Assembly (NCBI GenBank): GCA_965646165.1
Contig: CBFFYP010000003.1
Span: 1 to 64,000, forward strand
Direction of reading: 5' to 3'
DNA: 64,000 nucleotides
DNA from: MGBC114844 sp910585855
GTDB taxonomy: Bacteria; Bacillota; Clostridia; Lachnospirales; Lachnospiraceae
Positions 45,533 through 55,406 of this stretch are shown here, piece by piece. The position numbers were made by a program, and so were the translations under genes. The notes below the pieces were generated by a model. That model was given only the letters and a program-made list of their open reading frames with translations. It was not told where the DNA came from and did no database searches. Each line of letters starts with the position of its first letter. Position 1 is the stretch's first letter.

Positions 45533-46840
45533 TTAATCGTCCCATTCTTTTTCAAAACTAATAATTTCTCCTGTCATAGGATTGATTTTATACTCATATT
45601 CAAATCCACTTTGTTTAAACTCCACTTTATAGATATATACTCCGTTTTTGCTTTTTAGTTCACACTCTGCAAAAAGACTTGTATTAGATACTCCGGCATG
45701 TTGCACTGCAATATTTTTAGCGTCCGCCTCACTGATAAATGTATTGCTGTTTTTGGTATCTCCCTCATTAGAAGAAGCTACGGGATAATTCTGATTTTCA
45801 AAATCTGCTATCTCTTTTTTATAACCTATTACTTCTCCCGTCATGGCATGAATCTTATAATCATACTCATACATACCGGAAATAAATTTTACTTCATAGA
45901 CAATCAAACCGTCTTCTTGATCTAATTGAATTCCTATTAACTGATACTCTGTTATGCCTGCATGAGAGGCAGCGGCATACTCTGCTTCTCTTTGATTAAT
46001 ATATTCTACTGTATCTGTAAATTGTCCGTTTCGATTTGCCTGTATTGCTGCATAATGCATACTCTGCTCTTTTTTGCTGCTTATAATATCACCAGTAACA
46101 GCATGAATTTCATATTCAAAGTCATAACCATCCGTTGATTGAAATTCAACTTCATAAATCGGTACTCCATCCTCCCAGTCCATTTCACACCAGCCCGGAT
46201 ACGTATTCTCTTTTGTCACTCCTGCATGGGTATATGCAATGGTTTTTGCACGTTCTATTCCAATATAGGATGCTGTACTGCCTGTATCTGCAGCAGTTTC
46301 TGCACTTTTAACGTTTCCGGTATCTCCTGTATTTCCGACATTTCCATTTCCAGCATTTTTAGATGAATTATTATTGATATTTTCTAAAGTTTGCATCAAA
46401 AAAGAATTATTTTCCTTTTCTTTTTTATAGCTGATAATACTTCCTGTTATCGCATTAATCTCATATTCATATTCATAATTTGGCGAGAAAAATTCTATTT
46501 CATATATCATAATTCCTTTTTCTAATTCTAACTTACACTTTTTTACCATTACATTTTTCTCTGAAGACCAAATACTTGCCCAATCTATATTGGAAGCGGA
46601 TACCACTGTTACTCCTGCATGAGCTGCCGCTAATTCCTGTGCTTTTGCCTCCCCAATATAAGTTTTTTGATTTTGTACTGCACTACTGGTATTTGCACTT
46701 GATGCTGCCAATGAAACTTCTGCTGCATTTCCTTGAAAAGAAAAATAACCCCAGCCGATACCGACTCCCAAAGCCATCATTGCTGCCGTTTTTGCTGTTT
46801 TTTTCCAATTATTTTTTTTTATTTTCTGTTCCCTCTTCAT
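45533..46840 (-). CDS. Membrane-anchored protein with four PepSY domains
   Basis: A protein of 435 residues. One N-terminal membrane segment or signal (TAAMMALGVGIGWGYFSF, about residues 20-40) puts the rest outside. Four PepSY modules of about 75 residues follow, each going A-x-x-HAGV ... YEYEINAITGSIISYKKE, with Gly/Asn/Thr linkers. PepSY domains inhibit secreted peptidases or bind other exported proteins. ATG at 46840 follows AAAGGGAGAG; a further ATG 12 codons upstream is less likely. Single gene between ArgH and Glf. Confidence 0.88.
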   Translation of the reverse strand: MKREQKIKKNNWKKTAKTAAMMALGVGIGWGYFSFQGNAAEVSLAASSANTSSAVQNQKTYIGEAKAQELAAAHAGVTVVSASNIDWASIWSSEKNVMVKKCKLELEKGIMIYEIEFFSPNYEYEYEINAITGSIISYKKEKENNSFLMQTLENINNNSSKNAGNGNVGNTGDTGNVKSAETAADTGSTASYIGIERAKTIAYTHAGVTKENTYPGWCEMDWEDGVPIYEVEFQSTDGYDFEYEIHAVTGDIISSKKEQSMHYAAIQANRNGQFTDTVEYINQREAEYAAASHAGITEYQLIGIQLDQEDGLIVYEVKFISGMYEYDYKIHAMTGEVIGYKKEIADFENQNYPVASSNEGDTKNSNTFISEADAKNIAVQHAGVSNTSLFAECELKSKNGVYIYKVEFKQSGFEYEYKINPMTGEIISFEKEWDD

Positions 46841-46999
46841 CTTTTCTCTCCCTTTCTTCTTTTCTAAATTTCCCATTTAATATATGCCAAACAAACAAAA
46901 ATTTCCTAAATTCTCAGCAATTTTATTCTTTTATTTTTCTATTTCTATTGTATAACAAACATTTTTTCATTGTCAACTGGTAACAATTTACTATAAAAT

Positions 47000-48097
47000 C
47001 TAGATTTCCTCTGCTGCCTTTAATGCCTGCTCTATTACTTTGTCCATATCATAATAGCGATACTCACCCAGTCTTCCTCCAAAAAGAACATTGGTTTCTT
47101 TTTTTGCTAACTGCCGATATTTTTCATATAGCTCATTGTTTTTATTATCATTTACCGGATAATAAGGCTCTTCTCCTTTTTTCCATTCACTAGGATACTC
47201 TTTTGAAATAACCGTTTTCTCCTGCTTGCCAAATTCAAAATGCTTGTGTTCAATAATACGAGTATACGGCACTTCCCGTTCCGTATAATTTACTACAGCA
47301 TTTCCCTGATAATTTTCACAGTCTAATATTTCCTGTTCAAAACGTACCATCCGATACTCCAAAACCCCAAGGCAATAATCAAAATATCGATCAATCTGTC
47401 CTGTATAGACAATCTGATCTGCCATTTGATCAAACTGCTCTTTTTTTGAAAAATAATCGGTATTTAAGCAGATTTCTGCTCCCTCTAACATTCGCTCTAC
47501 CATAACCGTATAGCCACCGATTGGAATTCCCTGATAACGATCATTAAAATAGTTATTGTCATATGTAAAACGAAGCGGAAGGCGTTTTATAATAAACGCC
47601 GGCAAATCCTTACAGTCACGCCCCCACTGCTTTTCTGTATATCCCTTTACCAACTTTTCATAGACATCTTTCCCCGCTAAAGAAAGTGCCTGTTCTTCTA
47701 AGTTTTTAGGCTCTGTAATCGAAAGCTCTGCGATTTGCTCTGCAATCTTTTCCTTTGCCTGCTGCGGAGTGCGAATATTCCACATCTTACTAAAAGTGTT
47801 CATATTAAATGGGAGATTATACAACTCATCTTTATACACTGCAATCGGAGAATTAATATACTGATTAAATTCCGCAAACTGATTTACATATTCCCACACT
47901 TTTTTATTGCTGGTATGAAAAATATGTGCACCATATTCATGTACTTGAATTCCCTCTACTTCCTTTGTAAAAATATTTCCTGCAATATGATTTCTTTTGT
48001 CAATTACTAAACAAGATTTCCCCTTTTTTCTTGCTTCATAAGCAAAAACTGCTCCATAAAGCCCTGCTCCCACAATCAAATAATCATAATGTTTCAT
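47000..48097 (-). CDS. glf: UDP-galactopyranose mutase
   Basis: A flavoenzyme of about 366 residues that converts UDP-galactopyranose to UDP-galactofuranose. FAD-binding start YDYLIVGAGLYGAVFAYEA and VIDKRNHIAGN; then GAHIFHTSNKKVW and the C-terminal FGGRLGEYRYYDMD. ATG at 48097 lies seven bases after GGAG. It supplies the donor for the GlfT2-like enzyme at 59097, from which it is separated by the rest of the surface-glycan cluster and one RE-1 element. Confidence 0.95.
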   Translation of the reverse strand: MKHYDYLIVGAGLYGAVFAYEARKKGKSCLVIDKRNHIAGNIFTKEVEGIQVHEYGAHIFHTSNKKVWEYVNQFAEFNQYINSPIAVYKDELYNLPFNMNTFSKMWNIRTPQQAKEKIAEQIAELSITEPKNLEEQALSLAGKDVYEKLVKGYTEKQWGRDCKDLPAFIIKRLPLRFTYDNNYFNDRYQGIPIGGYTVMVERMLEGAEICLNTDYFSKKEQFDQMADQIVYTGQIDRYFDYCLGVLEYRMVRFEQEILDCENYQGNAVVNYTEREVPYTRIIEHKHFEFGKQEKTVISKEYPSEWKKGEEPYYPVNDNKNNELYEKYRQLAKKETNVLFGGRLGEYRYYDMDKVIEQALKAAEEI

Positions 48098-48248
48098 CAT
48101 ACAACTCCTTTTTAGCAATAAATTTTATTTCGTTCTACAATCAGAATACCATATTCTTATGAACTTTTCCAGAAAATTTTACTATATCTTTAATTAGACT
48201 CTTGGAAATAGGATACTGCCGGAAAGGGTTGGCTTTCTTTGTTTCGGA

Positions 48249-48589
48249 GTCAAGAAACAGCCAGATTCGAAAACGGTGGACAGCCTGCAGTGACTTTGGA
48301 AAAAAGTTAGAAGTTCTTAGACTTCTGCTCGAAAACCTAAGATTTTTTTCACATCCTGCTTCCATGCAGGGTGTGAAAAAAAAGGGGCGTGTTTAGCCCG
48401 AATGATAGGAAAGAGAGTAACTTATGGCTGGTAAAATCCTTCCTTACACCCGTTTCGTTTCGGTTGAAAGGAGGGCGAATTGCGCCCCGGTCTGTCTGGT
48501 TGGAAAAAGAAAAAGGCAGAAGACTTAGAACTTCTTACTTTTTGGAAACCGGAACAGCAGGCTGTCCACCGTTTTCGAATCTGGCGTCC
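48249..48589 (+). repeat. RE-1 dispersed palindromic element, copy 6
   Basis: Ends GTCAAGAAACAGCC and TCTGGCGTCC; arms GATTCGAAAACGGTGGACAG and CTGTCCACCGTTTTCGAATC. All inner hairpins kept. Lies between glf and the YfhO-type gene. Confidence 0.9.
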
Positions 48590-48655
48590 TCCTCCATTTG
48601 ATTTGTTAAAAAATTGTAAACTGGTGTTCTATAATTACTTTCAGTTATCAAAATA

Positions 48656-51319
48656 TCAATTACTCTTCCGATATTTATCAAAAACAATTAAAATTACTAA
48701 TATTCCTAAAGAAAAAAAAGATATTATTGCTCCCAGTAACAAACCAGAAGTTCTATAATAAAGTTCTATATGATATTCTCCCTTTTCTAATTGGATTGCC
48801 ATAAATGCATCATTTGCTTCTAATAAATCAGTCTTTTTTCCATTTACATATGCCCTCCATCCTTTTGAATATGGAACAGAAAAATATAAATATTGATTAA
48901 AAGGAAGTATAATATCTGCACTTATTTTATTTGTAGAAACTTCCATATCTTTCACAACCGAATGAAAATTATTAATAGCACTTTCAATATCTGCTCCACT
49001 TTTAGAATAAATAAACAAATTTTTTAAAATATAATTTCCGACTTTATTAAAAGTAATTACAATTTCATTTATCGGCTGATTAATATATCCTAAATTCAAT
49101 AACCAATTATGTTTTCCTCCATACATATGGGACTGATTTGTACGCCCATCTATTTGACTGCTTGCTTCCTTAATCTCACTGCCATTATATCTTCCTTGTA
49201 CACTAACAGAATAAGAACTTGACTGTTTACTATTATAATCTAAATATTCAAAAAATAAATACAATTCCGATGCATCCATTTCATCAAATTTTAGTATCAT
49301 TTGTTCTTTTGCTTTATTTACATAAAACCATTCTCCTTCTCTTTTTATATCTTTTGATAATTCAAGTGTATAAGAAACACTGTCATTTTTTAATACTAAA
49401 TTTTTTACTTCTTCATTTGCAAATGAAAAATCTAATACACAAGCCTGCATTAAAATTTGCTGTCGTTCATACGGAGTTAAATTTTGATATTCTTCTTTTG
49501 AAATTGCTTTATCATATGCTAAGATTATAGAATTTTTTTGATTTGCTCCATATAACTGGTATATATTTTCTTTTATCTGCATTTCGTTTATCAAATAATC
49601 ATATCCATATGGCAAATAAGCTGTCTGACTATTAGGAATTAAATAATAATTTACTCCCATTAAAAATTCTAATTCTGCTCTTCTATCAATTCCTACATAT
49701 CCCATTGACCATGGGGATGTTAAAACAGCTAAATTATTATGGAATTGGTCAATTCTATTATTATAAATACTAATATAAAAATCCATACCACTTATTCCAT
49801 ACAGCCAGCTTGCATTTCTTACTCGCCGTATGCCATGTTCATCATACCTTTCCCCTTGTGTATTATCTATATTTTTAAGCAATGGCATTGCACCACTATT
49901 CATTACTAATCCATATGCACTTCCACGATTTACTGCACTATTCAATGAATTTTTATAATGTATATTAAAATAAAAGTAAGATGGTATGCTAACTGAAATC
50001 ATTGCTAATATAATAAAATATAATTCATTTCGTTTCATTTCTACTCTATAAGAAACTACAGCATAAATACAAAACAAAAATACAAATAACTCTATTATAG
50101 AAATCTCTAAAGTATTTACTTTAAAAAATACTTGAATTATCCCAAAATAAAGTACAGAATAAAAAAATAACAAATAAAAATAAGTATGTGATAAACCTTG
50201 AAATCTTGGAATCATAATCGTAACAATATAAGCCATACAAAAACAATATGCCCAAATCCAACGATTTGCAGGATAACTAAATCCATTTAATATATGCCCT
50301 ATATAAGGAACACACAATCCAATCGATAATAAAAAAAATGCTATTTTTATCCGAAAAAACTCTTTTTTATGTAAAAATAATAAAATAATACAGGGTAAGA
50401 CAATCGCTCCAAATCCTATAATGCAATCCTTGCTTTCCATCCAAAAAGAACTGATAAAACCAGATAAAATACCTGCATAATAGCTTTTATTGTACCACAT
50501 TGGTATATTATAATTTAACTGTAACCGTTCTGCTCCCATTAATACAGAAGCAATCGGCAGTACAACTATCATAGATATCCCAATACCAATAAGAGAAAAA
50601 ACTATAAATTTACCTGCTATTAATAAAAATGTTTTTATACCTGATTTTCTTATTTTTCTATCTGTCAAATACTTTAAACAACAATAAAAAAATACAAACA
50701 AACTCATCATATAAGCGAAATAAAAATAATTCATAAAACTAATTGCCAAAACTATAATATAAAAATATGGTTTTTCTTTATTCCAAATTTTTTCCACTCC
50801 TATCATTAAAAACGGAAAAATATACATAGGATTAACAAAAAATGATTGTACAAATATAATATACATTGTTGCAGAAAATGTATAAATAATTGCACCTATA
50901 AGAGTAGAAAAAGAATCCCTTTTTTTATAAAAAGAAAAACAACTATAAGCAATTCCGCTTAAATACATTTTTATAACTAAGGTAACAGCAAATGCATCTT
51001 CTGCATACGACTCTGAAATAAGTGCAGAAGTCCAATTAAAGGGATCAAATAAATATGCTCCTAATGAAGTGGGAATATCACTGCCATATCCAATCGCCAT
51101 ATCCCACATAGGAATTAGAAACCGATGTTCCACAAATATATTATGAAATACTTCTCTAATCCACCTCCCAATATAAAGATAAATCAAATAGTGCTGATCC
51201 AATCCATCATAAGTACGAAAAAATGCTTTGTCATATGCAATGAACCAACGTCCATAACATACCCCAAAAAGTATGATAAAAACTACTGTATAATAAAAAT
51301 AATATTTCTTAATCTTCAT
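48656..51319 (-). CDS. YfhO-type polytopic membrane glycosyltransferase-like protein
   Basis: A membrane protein of 887 residues. About 13 hydrophobic helices cover residues 5-430 and one or two more lie at the C-terminus (LLLGAIISFFSLGILVILIV). Between them is a large outer domain. The start FFRTYDGLDQHYLIYLYIGR carries the acidic loop of GT-C enzymes, and VPYSKGWRAYVNGKKTDLL near the end is typical of YfhO. Such proteins add sugars to lipoteichoic acid or other wall polymers from lipid-linked donors. Third to last of the cluster. Acceptor unknown. Confidence 0.85.
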   Translation of the reverse strand: MKIKKYYFYYTVVFIILFGVCYGRWFIAYDKAFFRTYDGLDQHYLIYLYIGRWIREVFHNIFVEHRFLIPMWDMAIGYGSDIPTSLGAYLFDPFNWTSALISESYAEDAFAVTLVIKMYLSGIAYSCFSFYKKRDSFSTLIGAIIYTFSATMYIIFVQSFFVNPMYIFPFLMIGVEKIWNKEKPYFYIIVLAISFMNYFYFAYMMSLFVFFYCCLKYLTDRKIRKSGIKTFLLIAGKFIVFSLIGIGISMIVVLPIASVLMGAERLQLNYNIPMWYNKSYYAGILSGFISSFWMESKDCIIGFGAIVLPCIILLFLHKKEFFRIKIAFFLLSIGLCVPYIGHILNGFSYPANRWIWAYCFCMAYIVTIMIPRFQGLSHTYFYLLFFYSVLYFGIIQVFFKVNTLEISIIELFVFLFCIYAVVSYRVEMKRNELYFIILAMISVSIPSYFYFNIHYKNSLNSAVNRGSAYGLVMNSGAMPLLKNIDNTQGERYDEHGIRRVRNASWLYGISGMDFYISIYNNRIDQFHNNLAVLTSPWSMGYVGIDRRAELEFLMGVNYYLIPNSQTAYLPYGYDYLINEMQIKENIYQLYGANQKNSIILAYDKAISKEEYQNLTPYERQQILMQACVLDFSFANEEVKNLVLKNDSVSYTLELSKDIKREGEWFYVNKAKEQMILKFDEMDASELYLFFEYLDYNSKQSSSYSVSVQGRYNGSEIKEASSQIDGRTNQSHMYGGKHNWLLNLGYINQPINEIVITFNKVGNYILKNLFIYSKSGADIESAINNFHSVVKDMEVSTNKISADIILPFNQYLYFSVPYSKGWRAYVNGKKTDLLEANDAFMAIQLEKGEYHIELYYRTSGLLLGAIISFFSLGILVILIVFDKYRKSN

Positions 51320-51353
51320 TTTTCTCTTTCCTCTATTTTTAAGCTGTCAATTT

Positions 51354-52199
51354 CTATTTATAATACAATGCAAAAAGAATAAACACTGCATATGTACATA
51401 CTAAAAAAAGAATTAACTTATCATGAAGAATTACTTCCACCGGATCTCCGTCTGAATCCCCTTCCACTACAAGACTATACTTCATAGAAATTAATAGTAC
51501 TACTGGTACTGTCCAAAGTATATATCGATTTCCGCTGTCCATCGCCCAAAGCGAATAAAAAGCATTAGCCAATCCAAGACACATATACATATTTTTATCA
51601 AGAAATTTATAATTATAATACTGCAGTACATGTCTAGATTTTTCATATTCCGTAGTTTCATATTCATTTCTTCGTTTCCCTAAACCCATATAAAAAGAAC
51701 CTGAAATAACAGTTAAATATAACCAAGCTGAAATTGAAATATCTGCCATATCCGCTCCATACAATATTCTAATCAAAAAACCTGATACCAAAATAATAAT
51801 ATCTATCATAGGTCTGTCCTTTAATCCAAAACTATAAAATACATTTAAAATAAAATAAAGAAGCAAATATATTCCCGCCTGTATATTTCCGCTAAAAATC
51901 TGAAAAATGATTGCTGCTGCAATACAAAATAATGTTAAAATAATTGCTTTTCTTTTACTTATCTCTCCACTGGCAATCGGTCTGTTACATTTTCTTGGAT
52001 GTACTCTATCCTTTTCAAAATCCTTTATATCATTTAAAATATATACTGCTGATGATATAAAGCAAAATGATACCCCCCCAAAAAAGGTTCTAAAACTTTT
52101 TTGAAAATCAAAAAGTAATCCACTAAATAACAGTGGAACAAATACTAATACATTTTTTACCCAATGTCTGATTCTCATTAACCTTAAATACGATTTCAT
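51354..52199 (-). CDS. UbiA-family prenyltransferase, DPPR-synthase-like
   Basis: A membrane protein of 281 residues with about eight helices. The Asp-rich motif YILNDIKDFEKDRVHPRKCN with RPIASG matches 5-phosphoribosyl-1-pyrophosphate:decaprenyl-phosphate transferases. These make polyprenyl-phospho-phosphoribose, the precursor of polyprenyl arabinose or ribose donors. The second motif is GLGKRRNEY. It overlaps the upstream gene by 4 bases. A G7 tract (52073-52079 on the plus strand as C7) lies in codons for FFGGV and is in frame here. Such an enzyme beside Glf and GlfT2 suggests furanose sugars in the polymer. Confidence 0.85.
   Translation of the reverse strand: MKSYLRLMRIRHWVKNVLVFVPLLFSGLLFDFQKSFRTFFGGVSFCFISSAVYILNDIKDFEKDRVHPRKCNRPIASGEISKRKAIILTLFCIAAAIIFQIFSGNIQAGIYLLLYFILNVFYSFGLKDRPMIDIIILVSGFLIRILYGADMADISISAWLYLTVISGSFYMGLGKRRNEYETTEYEKSRHVLQYYNYKFLDKNMYMCLGLANAFYSLWAMDSGNRYILWTVPVVLLISMKYSLVVEGDSDGDPVEVILHDKLILFLVCTYAVFILFALYYK
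52073..52079 (-). repeat. G7 homopolymer tract in the ubiA-like gene
   Basis: Seven C on the plus strand, next to a run of six A. In frame; slippage by one base would truncate the protein about 45 residues in. Confidence 0.6.
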
Positions 52200-54469
52200 G
52201 ATTTATCCTCTAATCTTCTATTTAATTCCTCTATCTGCTTTTCTAATTCATTTATTTTCTCTATAAGTAAATCATATCCAGATGCTCTACATGCTTTTGA
52301 TGCCTTTAATGCATTTATAAGCCAAGACTTTGATTGAATAATCTTGATTTCTAACTTATTCCACACCATATCATAATCAATCTTTTCTTTATACTTTTTA
52401 CTTTCCAATACATCAATAGGGTTAAAAAACATATTTTCTTCCAATCCAGTTAATCCCAATAATGTCTGAAATCTTGACAATCCTCGCACAATATTAGCAA
52501 TACAAATAAAATTTTTTCGAAATATAATAGAAAAACATACTCCATGATAGGAATCTGTTAATACTAATTGCGAATTTAAAACATAATAAAGCCAATCTTC
52601 TAATTCTAAATTTTCACGAAGTGCTTCTGGCATATTGATTATTTCTTTATTCTTTTCATGATTATCCTGTGCATCTAAAACCAAAATAACTTTTAACTTT
52701 TGCTCCTCTGATATTTTTTCAATCATCTCTCTTTTTTCTAGTGTAGGCGATAAAATATATGCAAAAATAAACTTTTCTTTTTCTTCTGCTTTTGCTTCTT
52801 CTACTAGTTTTCTATATATACTTTCTTTACATAAAAAAACCGGGTCAATCGTACAAACTGCATCTACTCCAAAACTATCCCGGCAAATCTCTATTCCATC
52901 CTGTTCTCTTACAGAAATAAAATCAAATCGATTAAGATGAAAAGCATTTTTCTTTAATATATGCCATGGCGCACCATACTGCGGATGTCCAAATGAAGTA
53001 GCATAAGCTATCTTCTTTTTTGAATCATCCACAAAATTTAAAAAGAAAAAACTTCCATTTTCTTTCGTACTCCAATAATTCCAAAGTTGATCAGAACCCA
53101 CTACAAAAATATCACAAAACCAATTCAAATCATATAATTCGTCATATGTTCTTCTTATACTAATCTCATAATGTTTTTTAGCAAACCTTCTTGAAAAACT
53201 ATCTTCTACCGGTTCAACCGGTTTCTTTTTTTCTGGCCATTCAAGCATTAGCACAGAATAGCCCAATGATTCCAAATATTTACTCAACGCATAATTCGTC
53301 AAAACACTTCCATAATTTTTTCCATACCACCATCCTACAAAACCAATATCAAATTTTCGCTTTAAAGCATACTCTGTTACTTTCTCATAATCAGAATATT
53401 TATCCAATAAATCAAAAAAACGTTTCCGATACTTATGGCTTCTAGAACTTCCAACCAAATTTCCATTTTTCACTTGTGCGGTTTCTAAATCAATTTCTTT
53501 TACACTATTTAATTGATTGAAAATAGAATTAAATAATTCTTTTCCTTTTTCATTATTTATTACTGCTATACTTGTCCCTTTTCCGTCATTCTCTTCTTCT
53601 GGCAATCCCCAAAAATCTCCTAATGTAATTTCTCCTATACGGGGTATTTTATTAAAATAACAATCTCCGCAGCTTTTTCTGCAATTTAAAATATTTAAAA
53701 AACTATTATACCAACACGTTTGTGAACGAGATTTACTATAAACAAATCCATTTTCTAAACGTATATAAATAGAATGATTCCATCCCCATTCACTCTTTTT
53801 TCGAAAATTAACTTCTGCTATTTTACTATCTAAATTTCCTGCTGTTTCTAAAGAATACTTTATAAACCTTCTATAAGCCTTTGGGGAAGGAACACCATGA
53901 CAGATTAAATCTACAGTAAATAAATTATGATATTCCTTCCCCAAATAGTGTTTTAAACCAGCGACCTGACAAGGTGTTCCTGAGAATAGCACTTTCCTGT
54001 TTTCTTCTAAAATTTTTTTGACCTTTTGATAACTTCGATTGATCGAACTTTGAACATATTTTGAACCTTGAAGAGAAATTACTTCCTCTGGTTTTTCTAT
54101 TAAAATATGTTCTACACCCAAAAAGTCTTTTGCATAACTTGCTCCGCAAACTACTCCTCCATCCTCTAAAATTGCATTAGATAATATTGTAAAAATTCCT
54201 CCAGAGGAACTATTCATTCTAATTTCATCCTTTGCACAAGCTGCATAAATTTGAAGTAATTGATTTTCGTTTACTTTTGGTGTAATAATCGGACATATTT
54301 TATCGCATACAGAACAATCAATACACTTTTCCTGATCAATATACGGCATAAGAAATCCTTCTTGATTTTCTTTCATTTGAATTGCAGCTACAGGGCAGCC
54401 ATTCATACAAGCTGCACATCCTGTGCATTTCTCTAATTTTATTCCCAATCTTTCATTTCTTGTTACCAC
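52196..54469 (-). CDS. Fusion of F420-dehydrogenase/ferredoxin-type protein and polysaccharide pyruvyl transferase
   Basis: A protein of 757 residues. Residues 10-60 hold two [4Fe-4S] motifs (CTGCAACMNGCP and CIDCSVCDKICP). Residues 65-345 match the FrhB/FpoF beta-subunit family (SSSGGIFTILSN, GTPCQVAGLKHYLG, CRKSCGDCYF). From about residue 375 it is a polysaccharide pyruvyl transferase (VGWWYGKNYGSVLTNYALSK, VGSDQLWN, DSYHGVCFSI). The tail is a coiled coil. Such fusions occur in surface-glycan clusters; the partial reactions are not known. It may add pyruvate or a related group to a sugar, with the redox half acting on the donor. Confidence 0.85.
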   Translation of the reverse strand: MVTRNERLGIKLEKCTGCAACMNGCPVAAIQMKENQEGFLMPYIDQEKCIDCSVCDKICPIITPKVNENQLLQIYAACAKDEIRMNSSSGGIFTILSNAILEDGGVVCGASYAKDFLGVEHILIEKPEEVISLQGSKYVQSSINRSYQKVKKILEENRKVLFSGTPCQVAGLKHYLGKEYHNLFTVDLICHGVPSPKAYRRFIKYSLETAGNLDSKIAEVNFRKKSEWGWNHSIYIRLENGFVYSKSRSQTCWYNSFLNILNCRKSCGDCYFNKIPRIGEITLGDFWGLPEEENDGKGTSIAVINNEKGKELFNSIFNQLNSVKEIDLETAQVKNGNLVGSSRSHKYRKRFFDLLDKYSDYEKVTEYALKRKFDIGFVGWWYGKNYGSVLTNYALSKYLESLGYSVLMLEWPEKKKPVEPVEDSFSRRFAKKHYEISIRRTYDELYDLNWFCDIFVVGSDQLWNYWSTKENGSFFFLNFVDDSKKKIAYATSFGHPQYGAPWHILKKNAFHLNRFDFISVREQDGIEICRDSFGVDAVCTIDPVFLCKESIYRKLVEEAKAEEKEKFIFAYILSPTLEKREMIEKISEEQKLKVILVLDAQDNHEKNKEIINMPEALRENLELEDWLYYVLNSQLVLTDSYHGVCFSIIFRKNFICIANIVRGLSRFQTLLGLTGLEENMFFNPIDVLESKKYKEKIDYDMVWNKLEIKIIQSKSWLINALKASKACRASGYDLLIEKINELEKQIEELNRRLEDKS

Positions 54470-54470
54470 T

Positions 54471-55384
54471 CTAAATTCCTCCAGCTTCTTTTTCTAACCG
54501 TTCTTCAAGCAAATGCTTATTACATTCTTCCTGATAGTTTCTTAAAATTTGAAGTAATTTTATCTCTTCTAACTTATCCTTTGATTCTAATATAATTTGC
54601 AATGCCTGTGCTGCATACCAATAATAAGATTCATAAAAATGTAAGGGATGTAATCCAAAATGATGTGTTTCGGAAGCTAACGTATATCTTGGAAATGGAA
54701 TAATATGAATTCCTTTCTCCTCATAATAATTCAAATTTTCACACAACTCCTGAAGAATACACCTCTCTGCCCTTTTTATCATTAAATTTCCATAAACAGG
54801 ATTATTATAAGGAATCACTGTCTGGTATCCATCTTCATTAAATTTTTTCACTTTTCTATTTTTATCCAAATAATAATCTGCCATACGAACAGAATTATAA
54901 ATAATTCTTGCATGTGGATATATTTTTAACAATTCTTTTACAAACTTACAAATATCTTCTTCATAATCCTGTGCTAATTGAATCGTATCAATATCTCTTA
55001 TCTTTTTTATATTGTATTCAGAATGATTCATCCATTGTTTCCATGTATCAATTAAAGGCATATTTTTGCACATCCAAATTTCTTTTTCATCAAAAGAAAA
55101 TACAAAAATTTTTATTCTTTCACAGATTAAATCAATTATAATATAATCTGTCACATTATTTTGTATCTCTTTTAATGCCAATTTATTTGCATCATAATAA
55201 AGCATACGATTATTAAACGCATGTCTATCTAAAAATGCCTCTCGTGCAATTACCCCCCCGAGCGAAACATAGTTGAAATAGGATTCTGTCCAATCGTCAA
55301 TTTACATAAACAATCCTTTTGAATCTTTTTTATATTAAAGATATCTCTTGTTACACAACCCCCATAGCAAGTAAAATCCAACAT
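54471..55384 (-). pseudogene. DUF6270 protein, frameshifted at a G7 tract (possibly phase-off)
   Basis: ATG at 55384 follows AGAAGGAG. It opens a frame reading MLDFTCYGGCVTRDIF, the N-terminal signature of DUF6270, up to CELL-like residue 42, where a G7 run leads straight into TAA. The remaining 244 residues (from MLYYDANKLALKEIQNNV) are in the next frame. One more G would join both into a protein of about 304 residues without other changes. The rest looks intact (HHFGLHPLHFYESYYWYAA), as for a gene that is switched off rather than decayed. Function is unknown; family members stand in glycan clusters and are probably hydrolase or transferase-like. Confidence 0.8.
55253..55259 (-). repeat. G7 tract at the frameshift of the DUF6270 gene
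   Basis: Plus-strand C7. Frame is TCG GGG GGG TAA with seven G; eight would read TCG GGG GGG GTA and stay open. Confidence 0.85.
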
Positions 55385-55406
55385 TCTTTTCTCCTTCTAT
55401 TTTCCG

